NCBI GenBank assembly: GCA_002172185.1
Contig: NHHW01000007.1
Coordinates: 40,116 to 104,115 of the forward strand
From: Euryarchaeota archaeon TMED173
GTDB lineage: Archaea; Thermoplasmatota; Poseidoniia; Poseidoniales; Thalassarchaeaceae
Length of the DNA: 64,000 nt
Direction: 5' to 3'
The translations under genes were made by a program, and so were the position numbers. The notes under the pieces are model-generated. The model saw only the letters and a program-made list of their open reading frames with translations, did not search any database and had not been told where the DNA came from. How positions within the stretch are numbered: the stretch's first letter is position 1; each line of letters starts with the position of its first letter. Positions 36,560-43,358 of the stretch are shown here, one piece after another.

Positions 36560-37327
36560 TTAGTAGACCATAGGAACATCGTCCTCGTCATCTTCTGGAG
36601 GTGCTGGCAGGGCATTTGCCTGTGCCCTCTCGAATGCTTCTCGGACTCTTTCTTCGATATTCTTAGCATCTTCAAGCAACCCTCCTAGGGGGATTTCCAT
36701 CCCAATGAACTCGCTAAGACCCTCCAAAGCGATCAAAGCAGCTCTTGCATCTGGATATATTGGATTGCACTCAGCTAGCAGAGCAGTAACATCTAGACCC
36801 CTTCTCTCTCCCTCAGCTATAAGATACCCTGCTATTCCTGTCACTATGCCCTGTTGAATTCTCTGTATGCTTGAGCCATCCAGCTGATCCCTACCCGTGG
36901 GAGTTGAAGATACCCCCCATAATTCACTGTCCTCTTTGATACCTAAATCGTTGCTTACGACTCCATCGATAACTACCAACCTATCGAATCCACCTTTGGT
37001 GAACCAATCAAGGACAGTATTCGCGAAATATGAATCATGCTCACTCGGGAACTGTATCTCTGAGGTGAAAACGCCAATTCCGTCTCCTTGGTAGACTCTG
37101 ACTGGATGCTTAGGTACCGAATCATGGATTAGGGCCACAGCAGGAAATTTTGGATGGAGGACGGTACCCATTGGACTTAGATCTAGGGAGCCGACGAGAT
37201 GAGACGTCGCTATAACTCCAACAGAGCCGACTGTGGAGAAGCCGCATACGGCAGTTCCTCCTAATCGAGTTGGGTCTGCCTCGGAGTGAAGAACTAGAGG
37301 ATACCCCCTTGTCGTTTCCTCGCTCAT
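36560..37327 (-). CDS. PAC2 family protein (proteasome assembly chaperone-like)
   Basis: About 255 residues from the ATG at 37327 (MSEETTRGYPL); the longer ORF to 37399 begins with an implausible hydrophobic leader. The PAC2 pattern is visible: GFSTVGSVGVIATSHLV, the strand LHPKFPAVALI, PVRVYQGDGIGVFTSEI, a central LDWFTKGGFDRLVVIDGV, and the GIAGYLIAEGERRGLDVTALLAE helix. The family resembles eukaryotic 20S proteasome assembly chaperones, but archaeal members lack a proven role. A paralogue lies at 42555-43358. It meets nfuA end to end. Confidence 0.85.
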   Translation of the reverse strand: MSEETTRGYPLVLHSEADPTRLGGTAVCGFSTVGSVGVIATSHLVGSLDLSPMGTVLHPKFPAVALIHDSVPKHPVRVYQGDGIGVFTSEIQFPSEHDSYFANTVLDWFTKGGFDRLVVIDGVVSNDLGIKEDSELWGVSSTPTGRDQLDGSSIQRIQQGIVTGIAGYLIAEGERRGLDVTALLAECNPIYPDARAALIALEGLSEFIGMEIPLGGLLEDAKNIEERVREAFERAQANALPAPPEDDEDDVPMVY

Positions 37328-37452
37328 AGCGTTTGGTTGCGGGTACGCTCTTTGAATATCACGGCTGAACATCATGAAAAAATTCTGTAAAGTAAACAAG
37401 AGGAAAATTAACCTGATAAAGCCGAGCGCATGGGAGTACCACGGAGCCTAAT

Positions 37453-37995
37453 ATGTCCAAGAGGAATCTCGGGGAGTTGTACCTAGTACTTGGGTCTCAA
37501 GAAATAAACCTAGCCGATTTTACCCGAGAAGCAGGTGATCGGTGGTTGAAAGTCACACCTCAGGATACTTGGTCTTCTACTCTCTCCAGAGTCAGGATCG
37601 CTCGGCAGGAAGCATTGGAGAGTACTCTAGAGGCAATTAGGACAAGTGGCTTTCCAGATAGGGGTTCTTCCTTCTCCAGAATTCTAAGTTCATGTGGCAT
37701 AGAAAATAAGTCTGATGTGATTCTCGCAGCTATTCAATACATGAGGTCGGTCGAGAAGGAGGGATATACAACTCCAAGAGAGTTGAAGAGACTGATATCA
37801 GAAACTGGAAAATGGACAAAAAAATCGATTCGTGGATGGAATATCTCTCTGTATATTGGAAGAATGTTACAAGGAGGATCCGATGTTTCGGAGCCTCTTC
37901 TTGAGTATCCTCGTAGGAGACCGAGGAAGTATGCATACGTGGTTCTAACAGAAGCTGGAAGGGATCATCTGGACAGGCTCTCTCTGATGAGGTGA
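37453..37995 (+). CDS. Conserved-looking hypothetical protein, possible winged-helix
   Basis: 180 residues, no signal peptide, charged and helical. The segment REGYTTPRELKRLISE-like region (near 110-125), the basic patch YPRRRPRKYAYVVLTEAGRDHL at the C-terminus and two helices before it suggest a winged-helix DNA-binding fold, where YVVLTEAGRDHL would be the wing and last helix. Not recognised as a named family. It starts divergently from the PAC2 gene and is followed 4 bases later by a pentapeptide-repeat protein. Confidence 0.6.
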   Translation: MSKRNLGELYLVLGSQEINLADFTREAGDRWLKVTPQDTWSSTLSRVRIARQEALESTLEAIRTSGFPDRGSSFSRILSSCGIENKSDVILAAIQYMRSVEKEGYTTPRELKRLISETGKWTKKSIRGWNISLYIGRMLQGGSDVSEPLLEYPRRRPRKYAYVVLTEAGRDHLDRLSLMR

Positions 37996-37999
37996 ATAT

Positions 38000-38386
38000 T
38001 TGACTGAAGAAAAAAAGGATTGGTCTTTCACCTCGCATGTGGGTGAAGATTTGAGGGGAGCCGATCTATCAGGAGCTAATCTTCGACGCGCAATCCTTGA
38101 TAGAGCGGATTTGGAAGGAGCAGATCTATCTGGAGCTGACTTACGAAATGCATCTATGAGAGAGACTAATCTGATGAAAGCGGCTTTGGATGGAGCAGAT
38201 CTGAGAGGAGCTAGGATGGTCAAAGCGAGGCTCGGTCTTTCTAATCTCCAAGGAGCCAGACTTGATGGGGCAGACATGAGGGGAATAAGAGGAAAGTACG
38301 CAGTTTGGAGAGAGGCGAACTGGTGGGATGCAACAATGGACGAGAGCTTGTCCAAGTCTCTTTCCAAAAAATGGCCGCGAGATTAG
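38000..38386 (+). CDS. Pentapeptide-repeat protein
   Basis: 128 residues. From residue 15 the chain is a run of A(D/N)LxG units (GADLSGANLRRAILDRADLE, GADLSGADLRNASM, GADLRGARMVKARL), the right-handed quadrilateral beta-helix repeat. The proposed start is TTG, five bases after the stop of the preceding gene, with GGTGA as a possible ribosome-binding site. Pentapeptide proteins can mimic DNA or act as scaffolds, but the function is not known. Its 3' end overlaps the convergent thioesterase gene by 4 bases. Confidence 0.85.
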   Translation: MTEEKKDWSFTSHVGEDLRGADLSGANLRRAILDRADLEGADLSGADLRNASMRETNLMKAALDGADLRGARMVKARLGLSNLQGARLDGADMRGIRGKYAVWREANWWDATMDESLSKSLSKKWPRD

Positions 38387-38802
38387 GCCTCAGGAGACAT
38401 CTTTGTCAGGCCGTCTCTCATCCATCCTGGAATAGGAATTTTCTTCCTCACCTCCAAAATATCGGTACAAACGGTTACTTGCTCTGCTGTCCAGCAAGTT
38501 ACTCCATTCTGATTCTTGAACTCGTAGTTCCAAGTAATGGATGTTTTTCCAATCTTTGGAACGGAGATGGAACATTGTACTGTATCGCCATAGGAGATTG
38601 GGTACAAGAACCTAGCCTCACTATGTACGAGAGGAAACGCTATCCTTTTTTCACTAAGAATTTCATTGTAGTGAATCCCGCACGAGAACTCCCATGACTC
38701 CTCATAGAATCGATGAGCAAGATCCCAGAATCTTGGATAGTAGACTATCTTTGCGAGATCGACCATTGGAAAGTCTATCCTCCTTTCAGAAACGAATGTC
38801 AT
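38383..38802 (-). CDS. Hotdog-fold acyl-CoA thioesterase (4HBT/YbgC-like)
   Basis: 139 residues. The motif RIDFPMVDLAKIVYYPRFWD with the catalytic aspartate (as in DxxG-type 4HBT, here VDLAKIVYYPRF) opens the hotdog fold; the central helix is HRFYEESWEFSCGI, and strands such as FLYPISYGDTVQCSISVPKIG and VTCWTAEQVTVCTD follow. It probably hydrolyses acyl-CoA thioesters. The usual DxxG is replaced by DLAK, so substrate preference is uncertain. The gene is close to the two tRNA-Arg genes. Confidence 0.85.
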   Translation of the reverse strand: MTFVSERRIDFPMVDLAKIVYYPRFWDLAHRFYEESWEFSCGIHYNEILSEKRIAFPLVHSEARFLYPISYGDTVQCSISVPKIGKTSITWNYEFKNQNGVTCWTAEQVTVCTDILEVRKKIPIPGWMRDGLTKMSPEA

Positions 38803-38845
38803 GCCCTCTCCTGCGTGGTTTTTGGCTTGAACCTAACCTTAGTAG

Positions 38846-38918
38846 CGGACCCACCGCGATTCGAACACGGGTTTCCAGCTCCGGAGGCTAGAGTGATATC
38901 CAGCTACACTATGGGTCC
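38846..38918 (-). tRNA. tRNA-Arg (anticodon CCG)
   Basis: A cloverleaf is visible on the minus strand. Acceptor GGACCCA/TGGGTCC, anticodon stem CTAGC/GCTGG with loop CTCCGGA giving anticodon CCG (codon CGG), a 4-base variable loop AAAC, and a T arm CCGTG-TTCGAAT-CGCGG. Discriminator G; no encoded CCA (CTA follows). Length 73. It is nearly identical in acceptor and T arm to the next tRNA. Confidence 0.92.
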
Positions 38919-38979
38919 AGAACGTATCCAATATCCAGTACTAATTGAAAGATTGCTAATATTTCCTCGCTATTATTGG

Positions 38980-39053
38980 CGGACCCACCGCGATTCGAAC
39001 ACGGGTTACAAGCTCCGCAAGCTCATGTGATATCCAGGCTACACTATGGGTCC
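38980..39053 (-). tRNA. tRNA-Arg (anticodon GCG)
   Basis: Minus-strand cloverleaf with acceptor GGACCCA/TGGGTCC, anticodon loop TTGCGGA giving anticodon GCG (codons CGC/CGU), variable loop TAAC and T arm CCGTG-TTCGAAT-CGCGG. The discriminator is G and CCA follows at 38977-38979, so it appears CCA-encoded. The D-loop has one more base than in the neighbouring tRNA-Arg. Confidence 0.92.
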
Positions 39054-39102
39054 AGCATTTATTCGACTGAATGATACGGCTTAATCTCGACGGTGTTAGA
39101 AA

Positions 39103-39453
39103 TCACATCGAGAGAGGTAGTACTGTCTTCCAACTAGGTACAGCTAGCTTCTTTGACTTAGGTCCAGTCATAGTCTTAGGATTCTTCTGAGTGAGAACTC
39201 CATGCATTCCGCGAACATTGAATTTCACCCTGAGCTCAACCATTCTATCTCTTTCTGCAGTAGTTACCTGCTCTGAATCTAATTCGAAACTTGAGGATGC
39301 GAATCCTCCATCATTTTCTATATTCAGGGTGTTTCCCTCCAACCTAGCTCTTGGTGAGAAATCAAAATCCTGTGGATTTTCCATGAACACCTTAGCGTCC
39401 ACTATCAGTCTCCCCCTCACTGAAGCCTTTGTAATCTCAATAGACTTCACCAT
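39103..39453 (-). CDS. Small hypothetical beta-rich protein
   Basis: 116 residues, no signal peptide or membrane helix. The pattern of alternating strands (VRGRLIVDAKVFM, FSPRARLEGNTLNIEN, MVELRVKFNVRGM) suggests a compact beta fold. It lies between the tRNA-Arg pair and the PKD lipoprotein gene. Not recognised; no function assigned. Confidence 0.6.
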   Translation of the reverse strand: MVKSIEITKASVRGRLIVDAKVFMENPQDFDFSPRARLEGNTLNIENDGGFASSSFELDSEQVTTAERDRMVELRVKFNVRGMHGVLTQKNPKTMTGPKSKKLAVPSWKTVLPLSM

Positions 39454-39497
39454 GACCCTGCCACGGATTACTGTATGAAAGGCCTTCGCTTGGATAT

Positions 39498-40667
39498 TTA
39501 GACACTAATCTCGCTAACTCTAAGAACTAGGATCACAAATCTTGCTTCCAGAGCCCAGTCATTTCCTTGATCTGGGTCGATTCCGTCAATCGGAGTATCT
39601 GGATCGCATTCTAGTGCGGTGATAATAAAATTCCAATCTCCTTGTCCAAACCTTCCATCGGGATCGTTCAATAGCTGCATCTCGACTTCTTCCTTCGAGT
39701 TAGCGAAAACCGTATAGTCCGACTCTGGTACTGGATTCATCGAGCTTCTATCCAGAACCGCCGAGGAGTTCTCAGTAATATTATCCTGGGCAGTAATGAC
39801 ACTAAATGACCATCCAGAAGATGGCACATCGACTCCAAGAGTGAAGTTGTCCTCAGGCCACATTATTGGCAGAATGTCTCTTGAGAGAGTTAGTGTGGAG
39901 GTGAAGTCAATGAGTCTGGACCCATCCCCCGGTTGGAACTGAATTTCTTCTGTTTGGCCCTGTTCAAGATACCCGGACCAATCGTAATCTACGTGTCTCT
40001 CTTCCCAGATTATTCTGAAGGTTCTAGAGATTACTCTGAGATTCCATGTTGTTGTGTTAGATCCTCCGCTATCGTCTACGACTGTCACAGTTCCAGAAAT
40101 ATTTGTGGCTTGAGAAGTACCTAGGCTAGTTATTGCACCACTCGCATCTATGTCGTTTAGTGGATCACTGTCTCCGTCGGAGTCCTGGGTGGAATCGAAA
40201 TCCCATGTGACATCTACAGCCCCTCCCTCGGGATCAAAGGACTCGCTCGCATCCAATCTTGCCTCTTGACCGGATTTTACAAAGTCTGGAAGATTCAAGA
40301 TAATGTGAGGGAGCGCATTGACAATAATTAGTAGTGATGCTGAGTCGGATCCTCCCTCATCGTTGAAGACCTCAACTCTGACCTCAATGGTCCCGGATTC
40401 ACCAAAAATATGGCTAATCACTCCCTGTTTTGTAGTACGGATTTCTCCATCTCCAAAATCCCATCTATATTCATCGATAATAGTTGGATCAGGAGTGGTG
40501 GAATCTCTAGCGTCGAAATTTACTGCTTCCCCTTGGTTTACAATATCTCTATCTGAGCTCAAACTTGCATTTGGATTTCCGGGACCGATGCCTCCGCATC
40601 CAGCAAGAATTTGGGAGATCACAAGGATAGAAAGTAGAATCGATACCTTATCTCGGCCCTTTGCCAT
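39498..40667 (-). CDS. Secreted lipoprotein with PKD domain(s)
   Basis: 389 residues from the ATG at 40667. A signal peptide (KVSILLSILVISQILAGC) ends in a lipobox, so the protein is anchored outside the membrane. Two immunoglobulin-like PKD domains follow: the first has the diagnostic DEYRWDFGDGEIRTT and ISHIFGESGTIEVRV; the second carries DASESFDPEGGAVDVTWDFDST. The C-terminal half is beta-rich with no recognised domain. Surface attachment or protein binding is likely. A longer ORF to 40829 would overlap the divergent exonuclease gene. The start codons of the two genes lie 43 bases apart. Confidence 0.85.
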   Translation of the reverse strand: MAKGRDKVSILLSILVISQILAGCGGIGPGNPNASLSSDRDIVNQGEAVNFDARDSTTPDPTIIDEYRWDFGDGEIRTTKQGVISHIFGESGTIEVRVEVFNDEGGSDSASLLIIVNALPHIILNLPDFVKSGQEARLDASESFDPEGGAVDVTWDFDSTQDSDGDSDPLNDIDASGAITSLGTSQATNISGTVTVVDDSGGSNTTTWNLRVISRTFRIIWEERHVDYDWSGYLEQGQTEEIQFQPGDGSRLIDFTSTLTLSRDILPIMWPEDNFTLGVDVPSSGWSFSVITAQDNITENSSAVLDRSSMNPVPESDYTVFANSKEEVEMQLLNDPDGRFGQGDWNFIITALECDPDTPIDGIDPDQGNDWALEARFVILVLRVSEISV

Positions 40668-40710
40668 GATACGAGAAAACGAATACCCCTCATATGTGTG
40701 TTGGGAGTGA

Positions 40711-41349
40711 TTGAGGAAATTCGAAGATTGCGAGAGTTCATGGACGGTGTCCGTAAGACAGGTGCGAGGGAGTGCCTTGCTTGAAGGATTGAAGGTTCTA
40801 GGATTGGATCTTGAAACAACTGGATTCAATCCTAGATCTGACAGGATTGTAGAATTCGCTTTAGTTGGAAGCGATGCTGATGGGTCTCGCGTTTATCTCC
40901 AATCTGTTGTTAATCCGGGTGTCAAGATTCCTCCGGAATCAAGTCGAGTCCACGGTATTTATGATACTGATGTAATGGAGAAATCTGATATTGGAAGGTA
41001 CTTTGATGAAATCCTAAATTTAATTGATAATGCGGTAATTGTAGGTCATAATATTGTTGATTTTGACTGGAGATTCATAGAAATAGAGTTCACAAGGTTT
41101 GGCCGTGAGGCTCCTAAACCATTATCAATTCTTGATACGATGTTAATAGCAAGGAAGCTAAAGATTCCGAGGCCTCACAAACTAGGTTCCCTATGTGGAA
41201 GATTTGGGATTGTTCTTGAAAGGGCACATAGTGCTGACGCTGATGCTGGTGCAACTCTCCTTCTTCTATGGAAAATAATGAGTTCTTTCCCAGAAGAGTT
41301 TCGGGGTTCGACCGAGAAAATATTGGAATTATTTGGATACAGGCCCTAG
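40711..41349 (+). CDS. DnaQ-like 3'-5' exonuclease (DEDDh)
   Basis: 212 residues with the DEDD motifs in order: Exo I GLDLETTGF near 34, a central VGHNIVDFDWRFIE (Exo II) and AHSADADAGATLLLLW (Exo IIIe, H-x4-D). A 3'-5' DNA proofreading or repair role is likely, though it could also act on RNA. The start is not certain: the TTG at 40711 is the most upstream candidate and a GTG about 39 bases later is possible. The 3' end overlaps the convergent RecB-family nuclease by 21 bases. Confidence 0.85.
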   Translation: MRKFEDCESSWTVSVRQVRGSALLEGLKVLGLDLETTGFNPRSDRIVEFALVGSDADGSRVYLQSVVNPGVKIPPESSRVHGIYDTDVMEKSDIGRYFDEILNLIDNAVIVGHNIVDFDWRFIEIEFTRFGREAPKPLSILDTMLIARKLKIPRPHKLGSLCGRFGIVLERAHSADADAGATLLLLWKIMSSFPEEFRGSTEKILELFGYRP

Positions 41350-42492
41350 CAAAGGAGACCATGGTATGATCTCTGACCAATCCCCAAGATGTACGACTTT
41401 TCCCGTCACTCTTGCACTGCCAAGAAATATGGGGTCGTCTCCGATAGAATCTACGAGTTTCTTCATTTGTTCTAGTGCACCGTCCTTTAGAATCGCTCCG
41501 AATCTATGGTTTGATTCTGCTAACTCTCCATTTTTTCCAGATGGTGGAGCCCTTTGGAAAAGGGCAGCTCCGGATTCATGGTCTAACCTAACTAAATTAA
41601 CAACCTCGTCTATGAACATCCCGCCTGGAGGAATTGCGCCTTCCATCCTTGCCACCCACCAACTCGGACACCAAGGCTTCCACTCACAGAAAGTGCATGC
41701 TTCTTGGCTGGGTGTAGCTGAGAGTGGTTCTTGAGTAGGGGTCATCCCCTCCCATGCCTCTAAGGCTTCTTCAATAACAGATGGCCCTTCTGCTGTGTGG
41801 GTAGTCTGATTTGCTGAATACCATCCTTCTGCTACTAATATAGGGTGGTCAGGTTCGTTCTGCTTTAGGATATCTCGATAAAATCTAAGTTGCCTGCTGA
41901 CTTTAGGACCTAACTCGCTCATGGGTGGTTTTCCCGTTTTCAGATCGGCAACGATCCATTCTTCTGGTTCGCCAGACCGTTTAATCGAGATCAGCAAATC
42001 CAAGCGTCCCATTAGCTTGCCACAGTTTGAAGTTAATGTGGCCTCATTAGCTATGATGTTGCTTTGAGTTTCAGCCCAATCTGATGGTTCTATCTCGGAA
42101 GGCTCACTAGTTTTGCCGGTTGTCTTTTCGGACAGCATTTTCAAACTCACAACTAGTCCTTCGAGAGCCTTTTGGTGCAGTTCTGACTTCCATCTAGGGT
42201 GCCTTGGAGCCTCCATAAACAAATCTCTTTCGATCTCCCAATGCTTGTCCAGAGTGCTCTTGACGATTTCTTCGAACCATCCCTTCTCATAATCGAATTC
42301 TTTGAAAATCTCGGTTTTGCAAATTTCCTCGAACGAATTGTGAATCACATTGCCCATCGAAGCAGGCATACTGGCTTTTCGCGGGAGGCTTTGTCTCGAT
42401 AACCAATACTTTCTGGGGCATTCCTCGAATCTATTCCAAGATGAAGGTGAAACCTGGTGGCTTTTCTGTTGACTTTCTTTCTCGGCGGCCAT
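41329..42492 (-). CDS. PD-(D/E)XK nuclease of the RecB/Cas4-like family
   Basis: 387 residues. The N-terminal SPSSWNRFEECPRKYW is the opening motif of PD-(D/E)XK RecB-family nucleases and contains a first cysteine. The catalytic core is GRLDLLISI ... EEWIVADLKTGKPP (the D...D-x-K pattern). Cysteines in CTFCEWKPWCPSWW near the C-terminal side would complete a [4Fe-4S] cluster, as in Cas4 or AddB. It may resect or process DNA ends. No cas genes or CRISPR repeats are nearby, so it is probably a general repair nuclease. Confidence 0.85.
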   Translation of the reverse strand: MAAEKESQQKSHQVSPSSWNRFEECPRKYWLSRQSLPRKASMPASMGNVIHNSFEEICKTEIFKEFDYEKGWFEEIVKSTLDKHWEIERDLFMEAPRHPRWKSELHQKALEGLVVSLKMLSEKTTGKTSEPSEIEPSDWAETQSNIIANEATLTSNCGKLMGRLDLLISIKRSGEPEEWIVADLKTGKPPMSELGPKVSRQLRFYRDILKQNEPDHPILVAEGWYSANQTTHTAEGPSVIEEALEAWEGMTPTQEPLSATPSQEACTFCEWKPWCPSWWVARMEGAIPPGGMFIDEVVNLVRLDHESGAALFQRAPPSGKNGELAESNHRFGAILKDGALEQMKKLVDSIGDDPIFLGSARVTGKVVHLGDWSEIIPWSPLLGPVSK

Positions 42493-42554
42493 GACTAAGT
42501 CAATCTGAACCAGAGGGAGGCAACGGTTAACACCATTGAGTGATTTCTCGAATT

Positions 42555-43358
42555 ATGGCGGAAGGTCCGATGGTCGAAGTAGACGAGGGAGTCAACTCTT
42601 CTGGAGCCCTGCTGGTGAGCTGTTTCCCATCGGTTGGTTTCGTAAGTAGTATTGTAGCTCATTTTTTGGTAGAAAAACTAGAGTTGGAACTTGTAGGAGG
42701 AGTTCGCCATCCAAAACTCCCTCCAGTATGTTTGGTTCAGGAGGGTAAGCCTTTGCCACCAATAAGATTCTATGCAGGTGAGCCAATATGTAACATGGAT
42801 CAGTGTGATAAGGTTGTCCTGATCGCATCAGAGATTCAGATTCCTCCGGAGCTAATTCTTCCCCTGTCTACCGGATTGATTGACTGGATTGTTTCTTCGG
42901 GAGTTAGTTCAACGATCTTGATAGATTCATTCGCTCATGGGATTGACAGTAGTCACAGTATTTTCGATGATGACGAGGGAATGGAGTCTATGCTAGGAAT
43001 TGGGTCAAATGAGTCAACTCATGATCTGCTGAAAAGCATCGGAGTACCTCTACTGAAGCAAGGCCTGGTGGGAGGGATGACTGGAGTAATGATGGGGGAA
43101 TGTAGGAGACGTCGGATTGATGCTCTTGCCATTCTGGCGGAATCTGACGGTGAGATTGGGCAGGGAGTAATTCCTGATGCTAGAGCCGCAGCTAGAATAA
43201 TCGGGCGTATGGATGGCCTACTTCCCGCTGTTCATTTAGATCCAGAACCACTAATGGAAGAGGCCCAGAGGATAGAGGGTCAGATCAGAGACATGATGGC
43301 GGTGAATCTGAATCCACCCCAGGATAGTAGTGGTGCCCCCACTGGAATGTATGGTTAG
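42555..43358 (+). CDS. PAC2 family protein, second paralogue
   Basis: 267 residues from the ATG at 42555 (GTG at 42540 also possible). It shares the PAC2 layout with the gene at 36560: SCFPSVGFVSSIVAHFLVEK, VRHPKLPPVCLV, PPIRFYAGEP, LIASEIQIP and QGLVGGMTGVMMGECRRR. The two proteins are clearly related but have diverged. In eukaryotes the PAC1-PAC2 heterodimer aids proteasome ring assembly, so a heterodimer of these two is conceivable (inference). It overlaps the convergent ligA by 4 bases. Confidence 0.83.
   Translation: MAEGPMVEVDEGVNSSGALLVSCFPSVGFVSSIVAHFLVEKLELELVGGVRHPKLPPVCLVQEGKPLPPIRFYAGEPICNMDQCDKVVLIASEIQIPPELILPLSTGLIDWIVSSGVSSTILIDSFAHGIDSSHSIFDDDEGMESMLGIGSNESTHDLLKSIGVPLLKQGLVGGMTGVMMGECRRRRIDALAILAESDGEIGQGVIPDARAAARIIGRMDGLLPAVHLDPEPLMEEAQRIEGQIRDMMAVNLNPPQDSSGAPTGMYG

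Noticed and set aside
41329-42492. Linking the RecB/Cas4-like nuclease to CRISPR adaptation
   Set aside because: No repeat array or other cas gene is present in the window; the Fe-S cysteines are shared with other repair nucleases.
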